Source: Echinometra lucunter (lineage: Eukaryota; Echinodermata; Echinoidea; Camarodonta; Echinometridae). From it: a DNA stretch of 64,000 bases. Location of the stretch: assembly GCA_029962745.1 (NCBI GenBank), contig CM057165.1, positions 5,662,709 to 5,726,708 on the forward strand. Direction: 5' to 3'. Both the position numbers and the translations under genes were made by a program. Shown here piece after piece: positions 40,099 through 50,900 of the stretch (position 1 is its first letter; each line of letters starts with the position of its first letter). The notes beneath the pieces were generated by a model. The model saw only the letters and a list, made by a program, of their open reading frames with translations, was not told the origin of the DNA and searched no databases.

Positions 40099-40758
40099 TA
40101 CATGTAATGTAGTGATACAAAGAGATTTCATTTTCTTTAGTGAACTCTATCTCAATATTAATATAAAATGCAGATTTGGTGACAAACATAAAACACAGTG
40201 GAAAAGGTTGCTATACTGCACAAAATGAATGTATACATACATGTAGGAACGATCATCATGCGCAAATATTTCTATTTTCCTTTGTTATTTGAGGGTGACA
40301 GGGACTGTACTTGACTGAGCAACTTACCTTATATTTTCTCACAGATTCAATCAAATAATATCCTTCATCCCAGCTTTCTTAGACTTCCCTCAAAAGCATT
40401 TTCACAAATAGCACCATGACAGCTAATACAACCGAGTCATTCCAATTTCTCAAAACTGGAAATGGAAGAGCAATTCTAAAGCCTTTCTGTCCTTATCCAA
40501 ACTTACCATAAAACTTCAGCTGTTGTTCATAAAAATACACTCCTCTGTTCTATCTTTTGAAATATCACATGCTGAAACGCCTTTTTTTAAAGTTAACGGA
40601 CCGGGATATACTGTTACAGGCCACGATATAGTGATAATCAAAGTGTTGTCAAGCTTACTAATTAACAGATTTGTATTCTGATACAAATGCAAATAGATCA
40701 CCCAAAGTGGCACTTAACCATAAACTTTCTTTTTTCAAAGTTATACAGATTTCTGACA

Positions 40759-40860
40759 CTCATCTCTGCCTCATCTGTGACCATGGCTATTCCATGTCTA
40801 TGATGCTCTGCATTCATCTACTGAAAAATCCAGCCAAGTGCACATCTCTTAAAGGCATTG
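40759..40860. repeat. Displaced fragment of the AKNA terminal-exon repeat array
   Basis: The block CATGTCTATGATGCTCTGCA and the following AAATCCAGCCAAGTGCACATCTCTT, quoted as AAATCCAGCCAAGTG and CACATCTCTT, match the array at about 47256-47340. The 5.66 kb inverted-repeat element lies between the two. Confidence 0.7.
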
Positions 40861-43130
40861 GCTAACTTTGTGAGTAGCTGATTTAAAAAATTCTCAAACT
40901 AAGATGAAACATATGTAGGAGTATTTGTATATGTACTCAAAAACCCTGAAACTAACCATAATCTGGAACGAAAAAAGTGTAAGTTAGACGCAAACGGCCA
41001 TTTTATTATCCTTCGTCTCACGAGACAATCACTAAGAGGACCACTTTGCTTGAATTTGCCAATGCCGTTATGTGCCTCCCGCCGCGTGATACGCCAATAC
41101 ACACATTACGGTAAGGTGAGTCATACGCGCATGCGCACTCCTTATGTCTATTCTGTGCAACCGACCCTCGTATATTTTTCAAACATTGGTTCACATTTTT
41201 GATATTTCAAAATACTTCCTGTGGATATTATACTTTGAAATTTTTCAGACTGGTATTTTTACACTATAACCCTTACACTACCGCCTAAAGGTTTTGGCAC
41301 ATCGGTTCGGTGAACGGTAAGGTATCCAGAGGCTTCGGAAGCTTTCCGCGGTTCCTCCCCGAGGTTTTGCTGCTCACCTGAAGACCGCGGGAGGCATTCG
41401 GTTTGCTATCGGTTCGCGTTCGGTGAGGCACCGGGCGCGCACGCGCGGATTTCAAGGTGAACGGCAAAGCCTTCGGTTCATCGGTTTGGCCAAGTAGAGC
41501 GCGCGCGCGATGAACGCTGCATGCATTGTGACGCAACAATGACCGACTTACGATACTAGCTATGCAACACATGTGTATGCCTATTACGTGTACACACATC
41601 ATGTGGAACGCCGAGCTTGATGACGGGGATGATGGTTGAAATAGCTGCTGTTGATGATGAAATGATGATGGAATGGTAATGATGGTTGATGAAAATGACG
41701 CTTGTGAAGTTTATGGTGTAACTTAACTCTTTTTTTCTTCTCTAATTCATTATAAAACTGAGAAAAAAATCTTCGTCTGTCTCACTGTTCGAGTGTCTAA
41801 ATGCGATAAGTAGATCTATGTGGTCTACTACATAGATCCAACACGTATCGCATTTCTCGACTAAATTAAATATGTTGTTGTAAAGCAAAACAAGACAAAC
41901 TCTGACAAAAAAGAGGTCATACCTTCATGTAAACTGTTTATTACTTCAAAATCCCTTTTAATTTCATGATGCTGAATTAAAATCCCAGAGTAAAAAATCC
42001 TTGGTTTTGTGAGTTTTGTTTGCGAGCGTGTCGGGTCTTGTCTGGACTCGGTGCAGACGAAAATCATGTGCAACTACGAATGCAGTGCATGCAGTGCAGT
42101 GAGTGTTTTCGGTGCAGTGATTTACGTGACTGGTATTGGTTGAAATTGAGGTTACGTTAGGACAAGTGGGAATACCGTCGATTATTAATAAATTAGTCGA
42201 AGGGGGAATATATAAGACACTATGTTGTGAGAGAGAGAAAAAAAGACAGAAATGGAAGATTTGAAATAAATATATGGTTTGCCACATGACCTACGGACGT
42301 CTACGACAATGTTCTTTCTCTTCATTTATGTGCTGAGGAGTTAGGCCTCTACGATTCAATTATACATGCGCTACCCTCATTCTTTTCCTCAATATAGATC
42401 GAGGGACTCTCTTCCATAACTTTATAATAATTATGTGTCCCTTCCATAGTTTAAAAATCCTAATTTTGTGTCTTGATTCGACACGATCACTCCCCACTTC
42501 GCAAGACCTGTTCAATCTTCGTAATCATTTTCAATTTTTCATTGTTCCACATCCTTTCATTTTCAGATTGTTTCATTTCTTTTTTTTTCTGTTCACATTC
42601 CCTGCACTTTTATTTTATTTAGTTATAATTATGATCATTTCTTCATTTCATTTTCATTCTTCATGTTTGTCTTGAGCCTCCGCCATGCCAATCTTTGAAC
42701 TAGCGCGCGCACGGATTAAAACAAAGGGCACGAAATTGTTTGTTCTAATACTGGTCTCTTTCTCCTACCCATATCACCATTCTCTTTCTCCTCTGCTCCT
42801 ATTATTATGAGCACATCGATCAATTTCAAGAAAATCACACACGAAAAAACAATTAATATATCGTATCCTTTATTCCGCTTTATACTCTTGCTTCCGTTCT
42901 TCTCTCTCTTCAGCAGAACAAGTTTAGTATTTATAAAGGTAGTCCACTCCTTTAAATATTTGGCGGTAAGGCCATAGATTTTCTGCTATATCCACTCATG
43001 AAAAGAAAAAAAAACTCATATCGATATTATGCTAATCCGCCCCTTAAATTCCTCTTTAGAAGACCAGTGTTGAAAGATTTGCAGCACTTGTAAATTACGC
43101 AATTGCCACGAGTTGAACTCCGGAAGGAGA

Positions 43131-43161
<31 letters not shown>

Positions 43162-43269
43162 CCAGACGGCCGCGCCCAGTATAGAAGTAAACAAACATGG
43201 GGTCACTTAAGGCCAGTGCATGCAGGTGTTGAGGTCACGATCAAGTCTTTTGTTTTCTCTTTTCCCCAC

Positions 43270-45720
43270 TCTCTTCTATCTATGGATAATATGCGCATTG
43301 GATTCTTGATCGGTATGCATGAGAAGCTAGAAGGGGATTACAAATTAAAATTCCAATGATCGGTGATTCTTCAAATGCTATAAATTTTGGGGCATTCAAT
43401 GGAATTAAGGAAAATTTTCGATGTATTTTCCACAGAAAAATATTGATTGGCAGTGGCACAAACATGTACTTCGTCTGTTATGTAATTTTTCAGACATTCT
43501 GCCTTGATCCCGCATTTACAGCTTCAGCTTTCACCTACACATAATTCTTAACATGATTTGAAAACATTCGGTCTAATTTTTTTTCTTTATTTCAATTTGA
43601 TCTTATTTCGTCGAAAACATGGGCGACGCTAAAGGGGGCAGGGGGCAACGGCCCTATTTTTTTTTTCGAGTGACCAAAATGAAAAGAAAAAAGAGGATAA
43701 AAAACAAAGAACGATGTGGGGAAAAGAGAGGTATCATTCAACTATATCATACACGTATCTCTATTTCTGTTTTAATTCAAAACGTAACTCACTTTGGTCA
43801 CCTTCCCCTCCCCCATCCCCGTATCAAAATACACCGGCGGCGCCCCTGGTAAAAAAAAAAAAAAACTGTATTACAAAGTAAACACATGTTAACTTATATT
43901 GAATTACAGCTGAAACACAACAATATAAAGCTGATTTAAATTATAAGCAAGAACAACAAAGCGATACCATGGATGAAAGACCTGGATGTGAAAGTTATGA
44001 CCGACTCTAGCTACGTTTGATAAAAATACAAACCGATGACGTACGGTAAGTATATGTTGAAAAATAATAATGCTCACAATAACACTGTAAAATGCTCGAC
44101 GCTAATTCCATAAAGACGAATTTGCTGTCCAATCTTCAATAAACCGAAGATAAGGTGGTAGTTCTAGACTGCTTTCCTTCATACTATGATTCAAAGATAC
44201 GCCCTGAACGATATTTCTTTTACATTTTTGTTTTTTATTTTTTAATTTTACATGCATTATGGGTTTTTTTTTGGTTTTTTTTTTTGGGGGGGGGGAGGGG
44301 AGGAATGGGGTATGTCTACTCCTTTAATACTCAGGTCTTTGGGGGCCTATGCGGGGGTGAATGCCGCTATCCTATCCATGTATAGTTAAGTCGCTTTTCT
44401 AAGAATCTAAGAAATCCCCAAACATGGGGTATGGTTTTGTGCCGGAATTACATTACATGTAGGTTTTGCACAGGGACCACCAGTGGGCAATGTGTTAACA
44501 TGTTCTTCCCCCCCCCCCCAACTGAAAAACCGGGCATGCAAAATTCCTAACAATGCGTATTCCTTTCTTCCAGTAGGACACCCCGTCCGTTCCAAATCTG
44601 AGTACCCCCCCCCCCCCCCCCCCCCGGATTTAGATAAGCTCATATACATGTACTCGCAGATGACGAGCCACACTCTTAAAGTTAGATTTTATTCATGACA
44701 TGGAAAGAGAAATATTTGAAGAATTACCGGCTTCGAGTCATAATGATCGGTTAACTTTATACCTAACCCCTTCCTACCTCTGTTATTCCCACAAGTTTAC
44801 TTTGCATATGTTTGAGTCTTTGTCAAATAAAATACTAATAATATGGGCCTGTTTTTTCTTCTTTTGTAAGCCCTTTTTCTACCCCTTACCTTTTTTTCCA
44901 CTGATGACTGTCTTGTTCTGTGCCTTGTGTTCAAAATCACAGCTTCAGCACGTCAGCCTAATTCTTAATATGTATTGAAAACATTCGAGTCGACAATTTC
45001 TCTCTCTCTCTCTCTCTCTTTCTTTCTCTCAACATCGTATATCTAAAGACAGGGTGGTGCTACATGGGGGCAGGTGGAACCGCCTCCTATGATTTTTTTT
45101 TTAAATTACCAAAAAGGAAGGGGGTAGAAAAAGACTAAAGTAGAAAGAACGATATGGAAAAATTGAGTTAGCTATGAACAGGTTCTGTTTTTTTTTTAAC
45201 GTAAATGAACCAACCTATCGGTCATCTTGCCGCCCTAACAAAATACCCTGCCTTCACGGATTTTTTTTTATAAATTGTTTTGTTCAGAATGATATATTCT
45301 AACCCATTTTGTTGCCGAAGTACACACCCAACATGCACAATTTCTGACACTGCGTAATATATTAAAGTAAACACATGTTGAATTCTCGTAGTTGAAACAA
45401 AAATATGTGAAGCTGATTTGATAAGCAAGCATGCACACATGGATGTAAGCAAACTGATTTTGAAAAACGAAGTGGAGCCATGCATGAGAGAACTGGATGA
45501 GAACGCTAGAGATGGCCGAATCTACCTGGATACGAAAGCTGACTCTCTCTTACGTTTGGTGAAAAAAAAAAGATGACGTGCGGTAAGTACATACATGTCT
45601 TGAAAAAAACATATTTGCAAATGATTAGAATATGAAACTTATTTGCAATAAGTTGATAATGAAAAAGTCTCTGTCCAATCTTTACTTTACGAATGATAAA
45701 GTTGGCACTTCAGAAATGGA
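43270..45720. repeat. Large tandem duplication (about 1.4-1.5 kb period) inside the 5.66 kb element
   Basis: Paired blocks are ACAGCTTCAGCTTTCACCTA (43518) with ACAGCTTCAGCACGTCAGCC (44940), AAGTAAACACATGTT (43877 and 45365), and GATGACGTACGGTAAGT (44036) with GATGACGTGCGGTAAGT (45572). The copies have diverged and differ by indels. Confidence 0.75.
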
Positions 45721-45826
45721 CTGTCAGTATGTTAGAATTAGAATGTGTAGAGTATGCTAGCGGCTATCTAGTCCTGAGCGTGAACATGTCAAAACAATTT
45801 TTCGTAGACATCGTGCAATTGACAGT

Positions 45827-46085
45827 GACGGATCTGCGGGTTGGTAGGGGTGCGCTCAGCCGACCCCCCCCCCCCCCCTCCCCCGGACGACGATAGCTCA
45901 CACTTGTTATAAAAACAGTTTGTGAAGCTTTGCTTAGGGCCATCTTAAGCATGCTAGGTGCTCTTCCGTTATGGGAAATAGCCGATCAATACATCTGACA
46001 CTGTCGATCGTTTTTGTAAGCTTGCCAAAAATTTTAAGGTTAGTGACTGTGTCACCCCATCCCCATAAATCTTGGATCCGCCCTG
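45827..46085. mobile_element. hAT-like MITE remnant nested in the 5.66 kb element
   Basis: The left end CAGTGACGGATCTGCGGG and the right end, reverse-complemented, CAGGGCGGATCCAAGAT are imperfect inverted repeats. A poly-C tract lies near 45865. The flanks TGCAATTG and TGTAATTA agree in 6 of 8 bases. Confidence 0.45.
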
Positions 46086-46936
46086 TGTAATTACCATCGT
46101 TTGAAAATTTCTGAAACATATATAATTAATTAACATGGTAAGAAACAAAAAAGAACAAGGAAAGTAAAGCATGCACAATAGTAACAAAATGGCCATTGAG
46201 TGACTCGGTTCGTTTTGAAGCTCTTGGGTCTCGTACCAACGAACTGAAATATCTTTCTAGTTCTGTGTCTCGTACCTGTATGCGTAGAAAGAAAAGGAGA
46301 TATATCTCAAATTAAGTAAATAACAAAAATACAGTAGACGTACAGGTGATGCATGTTGTTTTGTTTTGTTTCGTTTTGTTTGTTTTTTGTTTTGAATGAG
46401 TGTTTATGTTCTGAAACAGTGATATCAAGGTGATGCATGTTTGAGTCTGAGTATGAACATTACATGAATTTATTATTGTTTTTTTTTTAAATAAATTTTA
46501 ACAGTCTCGATAAATCGCACGTCTGACAAAATGTGTACGAAACAAAAGAAAAATCGTACATGTGCGCTTGCATCGTGAAACTCACAATCTTATGCCGCGT
46601 GCACAGCATACGATCGTTCAAGCCATTTAATCAGGTCATAAACAATGGCGCGCGATCCGCACAGCTTGTAAACTTAGCTATTATGCCGTCACAATGCATT
46701 TCTGTTTTAATAGTGCACGCGACCTTCGAGAGTTGAGAGATGCGCGCTCGTAGATTCAGCACACGCATCGGTTGTGAACCGAGAATAACGCGGTGAGCGT
46801 TCGGTGAGCCAGCGGTGAGCTTTCGGCGCGGCACCGATATTCGGTGATCGGGGAGGAACCGTTCACCGTTCACTGTTCGTCGTTCGGTCCGGTAAACGGA
46901 GTGAAACGGATGCCAAAACCTTTAGGCGGTAGTGTA

Positions 46937-47100
46937 TGTTTATCCCATTTTCAAGTAACAAAACAAGATTTTTTAAAATCATAACAATGTTAACCAATAT
47001 CTTTAATACTGAGGATACCACATGATGTGTTGTCCTTCTTTTAGCCAATGAGTCATGCCGAAAGCATCACCCAGAGATTGGGGGGAGGGAAAGGAGACAG
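46937..47100. other. Short spacer downstream of the AKNA repeat array
   Basis: AT-rich sequence between the 5.66 kb element and the degenerate repeat copies. Nothing recognisable is seen. Confidence 0.5.
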
Positions 47101-47819
47101 TCAGGAAACACCGCTGCTCTGTCATCCATTGTATGATTCAGCCAAGCGCACATCTCTCCTCATCACTGAGGAAAAAAACTTTGTGGTTGTTCTATTCTTT
47201 GGTTTCTTCTCCACTCTTTGAGCTACAGTGTATGTGTAAAGCAATCCTCTAGCTCTCTGCCTCATTTGGGACCATGGTTATACCATGTCTATCATGCTCT
47301 GAACTCGCCTATTGAAAGATTCAGCTGAACGCACATCTCTTCTCATCGACGATACATCTTCATGGTTGTTCTCTTCTTTGGTCTCTTCTAAAGGAAATCA
47401 AAATGTCCCATCTGTCATCCGTGAAAGGATTCAGCCAAACGTGCATCTCTCTTGAGGTTACAAGGGAGAGGAAATGAAAGGAAACACTGAAATGAGCCCT
47501 CTTTGTCATCTGTTGAATGATTCAGCCAGACGTACGTCTCTCTTGACTGAGGATACCATCTGTTGGGTTGTTCTCTTCAGTCTTTGAGCCATGTGGAGAG
47601 CAGGGCTCAAGGAGGTTACATTGAAGAGGAGATCACAGGAAACCAAAGTGAGCCCTCTTTGTCATCCCTTAAATGATTTAGCCAGATGTACTTCTCCCTT
47701 AACGGAGGCACCATCTGGTGGGTTGTTCTCTTCAGTCTTTGAGCCATGTGGAGAGCAGGGCTCAAGGAGGTTACATTGAAGAGGAGATCGCAGGAAACAA
47801 AAGTGAGCCCTCTTTATCA
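47101..47819 (-). repeat. Tandem partial copies of the AKNA terminal exon and 3' UTR (about 155 bp period)
   Basis: The block GGTTGTTCTCTTCAGTCTTT plus GAGCCATGTGGAGAGCA occurs at 47566, 47721 and, within the true exon, 47877, so the period is 155-156 bp. Read on the minus strand, each unit starts within the codons for ALHMAQRLKRTT and runs on through the 3' UTR. The copy near 47490-47640 keeps an open C-terminal frame ending VKRDVRLAESFNR. The copy near 47650-47800 is altered after QMV. Older, more degenerate units lie near 47400-47460, 47290-47395 and 47120-47260. Confidence 0.85.
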
Positions 47820-47954
47820 TCAGTTAAACGATTCAGCCAGACGTACATCTCGCTTGACAGAGGACACCATCTGGTGGGTTGTTCTCTTCAGTCTTTGAGC
47901 CATGTGGAGAGCATCGTCTAAGGACAGCTGAAGCTCAGCTGGTACTTCACTCAC
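47820..47954 (-). CDS. AKNA: AKNA-like exon 13 (C terminus and stop)
   Basis: It follows the acceptor ATTCAG and encodes VSEVPAELQLSLDDALHMAQ, ending RLAESFN before TGA. It looks like an amphipathic helix. Its 3' two thirds are the source of the tandem copies downstream. Confidence 0.8.
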   Translation of the reverse strand: MSEVPAELQLSLDDALHMAQRLKRTTHQMVSSVKRDVRLAESFN

Positions 47955-50900
47955 CTGAATGAAACGAATGATAAAGGGAGAAGTATAAAAAGAAACGGGT
48001 ACATTGAAAAAATGACATAGAAGATTGCGTAAAGAGAGCAAGATGGAGAGAATAAGAAAGAGGTGAAGGAAAAGGAACAATTATGATTGAAAAAAAGAGA
48101 GATAGAGAGACAGGCAGAGAGAAACAGAAAGATGGAAGGAGGAAAAAAAGAAATAGATGCAGGGAAAGATGAGGATCATTTGTTGCACATGTTACATGTA
48201 TTTTACCAACTTCTTGTATTTCTATTACTCTTTTCAAGGGCAGGGATCAAGAATATGTTATTTTCATATCTCTGTACTTTCTTGGCATATGATTCAGTTT
48301 GACCAGGTCGGTTTCCCAGGAAAAAAACAGAATATTTTGTCTGTTCAGAGCCAGAAGGGCGTTAACTCATATCATCTCATACAGACTTAATTTGACACCC
48401 TTCCAGTTCAAGACGATTTACAAAGGCATGAATGTAAAGAGCATGCCATTTCTTTTTGAATTCATGAAAGTTAGCAAAATAGCACCAAACCTGATGACCC
48501 CTTCATATACATTCAAACCTACTTTAGTGACCACCTGTACAGAAAGACAACCTGTCTACAAAGACCACAATTTTTGTTTCCCTTGAAAATATTTTTCCAC
48601 TGAAAAATGTTCTAAAGAAAACTGTCCATTAAGACCACCTGCTCATAGAGACCACTTTTCTTGTCTCCCTTGGGTGGTCTTTATATAGTGGTTTCACTGT
48701 ATTTGTATTTTTGAGAGAGAACAGCGATCTCTCCTTGATCTGACCTTCTGTTGTTTGACTGTCCTTGGGGTATAGTGTCTGCTCCTGGTCCTGAAGGATC
48801 TTGGTGTTCTCCTGTAGTAGAACTCCTCCTCACCCTCAGCGGCACTGGATCCCTCATCCTCCTCTCGGATGTAATAGCGCCCTCTACTTTTACCAGGAAT
48901 CAGGTAGACTGGCCGTGCATCAGAGTGTCTGTGGGAGAAATGAGAGTGTGTTCCAATGCTTGTTGATGCAGGATTCAAACAGAGATGCAGTGACACATTG
49001 AATATGAGTTGAACTTACACATTAAATGCTCTGTAAATGTACATGCAAGTACTCATTTTCAAACCCATCATAATTATATACCTGTAAAATTACAAATGAT
49101 AACAAATTACTTGATGCTTTACTGAAATATCATAACATCCCTCAAACATCCTTTCAAGGGAAATCATATGTAAAATCTTATTTTTACATTTACATGCATT
49201 CCAGTTCATATTTTCCCCTACTTGATTCCAATTGCATATTATATTTTCACTAAGTGCAAAAGATAGAAAACCTAGTATGCCTATGCATGCCTTTTAGAGT
49301 TACTTGATACACTTACAAGTGACTAGGTGTTCCAACTGGTTGTTGCGTATTTGTCTGGTTTACTGCTGGAGTAGCAGGTGCTGCACTTAGTACTGTTCCA
49401 GTCACCTGGGGTACACTACCTGGTACCTGTTGGGTGGCCTGTGGTACCACTGTGACTGACTGTGGTGTCATAGTAGCATAAGGCTGCTGGAGCACATAGG
49501 ATTGTCCTTGTGCAACTGGTACCGAAGGATTGTTCTGTGGTGTCACCGGTACAGTTTGTGCTGCAAATGCTGGGGTAGGTTGTGCTGGATTGTACGATGG
49601 AGTTTGAGGGTACACCCTCAGTGCTGCTGGTGAACTAGAGGAGGGAACATAATTATCAGGTGGTGGGGCAGGGTTAGGTTGAGGTGGCGGATAGCTATAA
49701 TTGCCATGGGTATGAGTACCAGACCCTCCACACATAGGACATGGCTCTGTCTCAGTCTGGTACCTTACACCGCGTGTCTGGAAACTCCCCAGTCTTCTGG
49801 ACACCGCTGGTGGATTTGAAGGAGTATAGTTAGTACTTTTAGACCCAAAATAATTTTGATTGTTTGTTACAGGACGTGATGGTGTTCTTGTGGCTGACCA
49901 GTTGCCATATCGGGCTCCAGAATCATATTTTTGGGGACTTGTCCGGATGGGGGAAGCACTGAAAGAGGAACCAGTGCCTCTTGGAATGTACCTCTCTCTG
50001 AGGACATCACGTATGGTGTCTCTCAGTGGTGTCGATGAGGCTGGAGGCACCTGCATTCTGCCAGGAGTGTCATCTCTATGTGCAAGCTGGTCCTTCAAAT
50101 CTGCAATCTCCTCCTGCAACATGTGCAGCATCTCACTCTTGGAACTCCTTGTAGAGACCCCATCCTCATCAGCGACACCTTGGTTACGCATCCTTGAGTA
50201 CCCACTATCCTCCCGGATTGGTGGAGGGTAACGGCGAGCGTCCGCCATTTTGTTTCTCAGCTGGTTGACCTCATCCTGGAGGGCTCGTAACGCATCACTC
50301 CTCACACTGCTCCTGGTGACATCAGACCTCCCGTCAAACTCGGGTTGATGGTGCCTTGGTGGTGATTCCCTACGCCTCTCTCTCTGTTCCATCCGTTGCT
50401 TGCTCACACCCTGTGGTACAGGTGTCCTGTCATCATGATGAGGAGCACTCCTGCTCAAGTACTGACTACCAAGAGGGACGCCCTGGTCCCTTGAGGAGTG
50501 CCTATTCTGATGTGCTGGAGGAGGAGCATATGCTCTCTGCTCTCTCTGTTTCAGGGGTGATGGTGGTGCATGAGGCTGGCTGACAGCTGATCTAGGATCT
50601 GAAAGTAGAACCAGAGAAAAAAAATATTTCATCAGAGCATGACTATTAACAACATTCTAATATCAATACCAAACAGTAGGTGGCAATCTCTATTTCTAAT
50701 GAATTCGGTCCTTCTTGATATGACAACTAAATCTTGGTCCACTTTTTAGTCAAAAATCTGCTAGGGATACCTTTATGAAAGACTGGCATATTAGGCCTGC
50801 ATGTATCAACATGGCTCAGTTCTCAGATATGATGTATCACTGTAACTGCTTCTAATGAAGAATGCTTTTTGGATAATTTCTTCCATTTTCACACATGGAA

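Larger units (their letters stand above)
32452..41275. other. Intergenic stretch without recognisable genes
   Basis: No reading frame here resembles a known protein or an exon with good splice sites. Individual repeats are listed separately: 33764-34015, 34383-34458, 35326-35722, 36068-36336, 37616-38001, 38841-39072, 39399-40098 and 40759-40860. There are also GA-rich DNA at 33268-33312 and poly-G/poly-C tracts near 32939, 33311, 33497, 33980, 34080 and 34231. The stretch from about 36.5 to 37.6 kb is AT-rich and looks featureless. Confidence 0.6.
41274..46936. mobile_element. Possible 5.66 kb TA-flanked element with GC-rich terminal inverted repeats
   Basis: A perfect 24 bp inverted repeat starting CACTACCGCCTAAAGGTTTT bounds 41276-46934, with TA on both outer sides. 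Beyond the perfect part both ends stay GC-rich and share GGTTCCTCCCCGA and GCATTGTGACG at similar distances, so the imperfect inverted repeats may reach about 330 bp. The interior contains a tandem duplication with a period near 1.4-1.5 kb but no recognisable transposase. It could instead be two MITEs of one family in opposite orientation, each lacking one end. Confidence 0.6.

Noticed and set aside
32452..41275. Search for a hidden gene, retroviral or LINE open reading frames in the large gap
   Set aside because: No reverse transcriptase, integrase, transposase or other motif was recognisable in any frame, only short non-coding elements.
41285..41602. 105-codon minus-strand Arg/Ala-rich frame
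   Set aside because: It lies in the GC-rich terminal repeat of the 5.66 kb element. GC-rich DNA opens frames by chance, and the opposite end shows no conserved counterpart.
47591..47921. Plus-strand frames with repeated peptide ESRAQGGY
   Set aside because: They are antisense products of the tandem AKNA terminal-exon copies. There is no start context or splice support.
49860..50583. Plus-strand frames opposite AKNA-like exon 11
   Set aside because: They are antisense shadows of a GC-rich coding exon. The minus frame has matching splice sites and phases.
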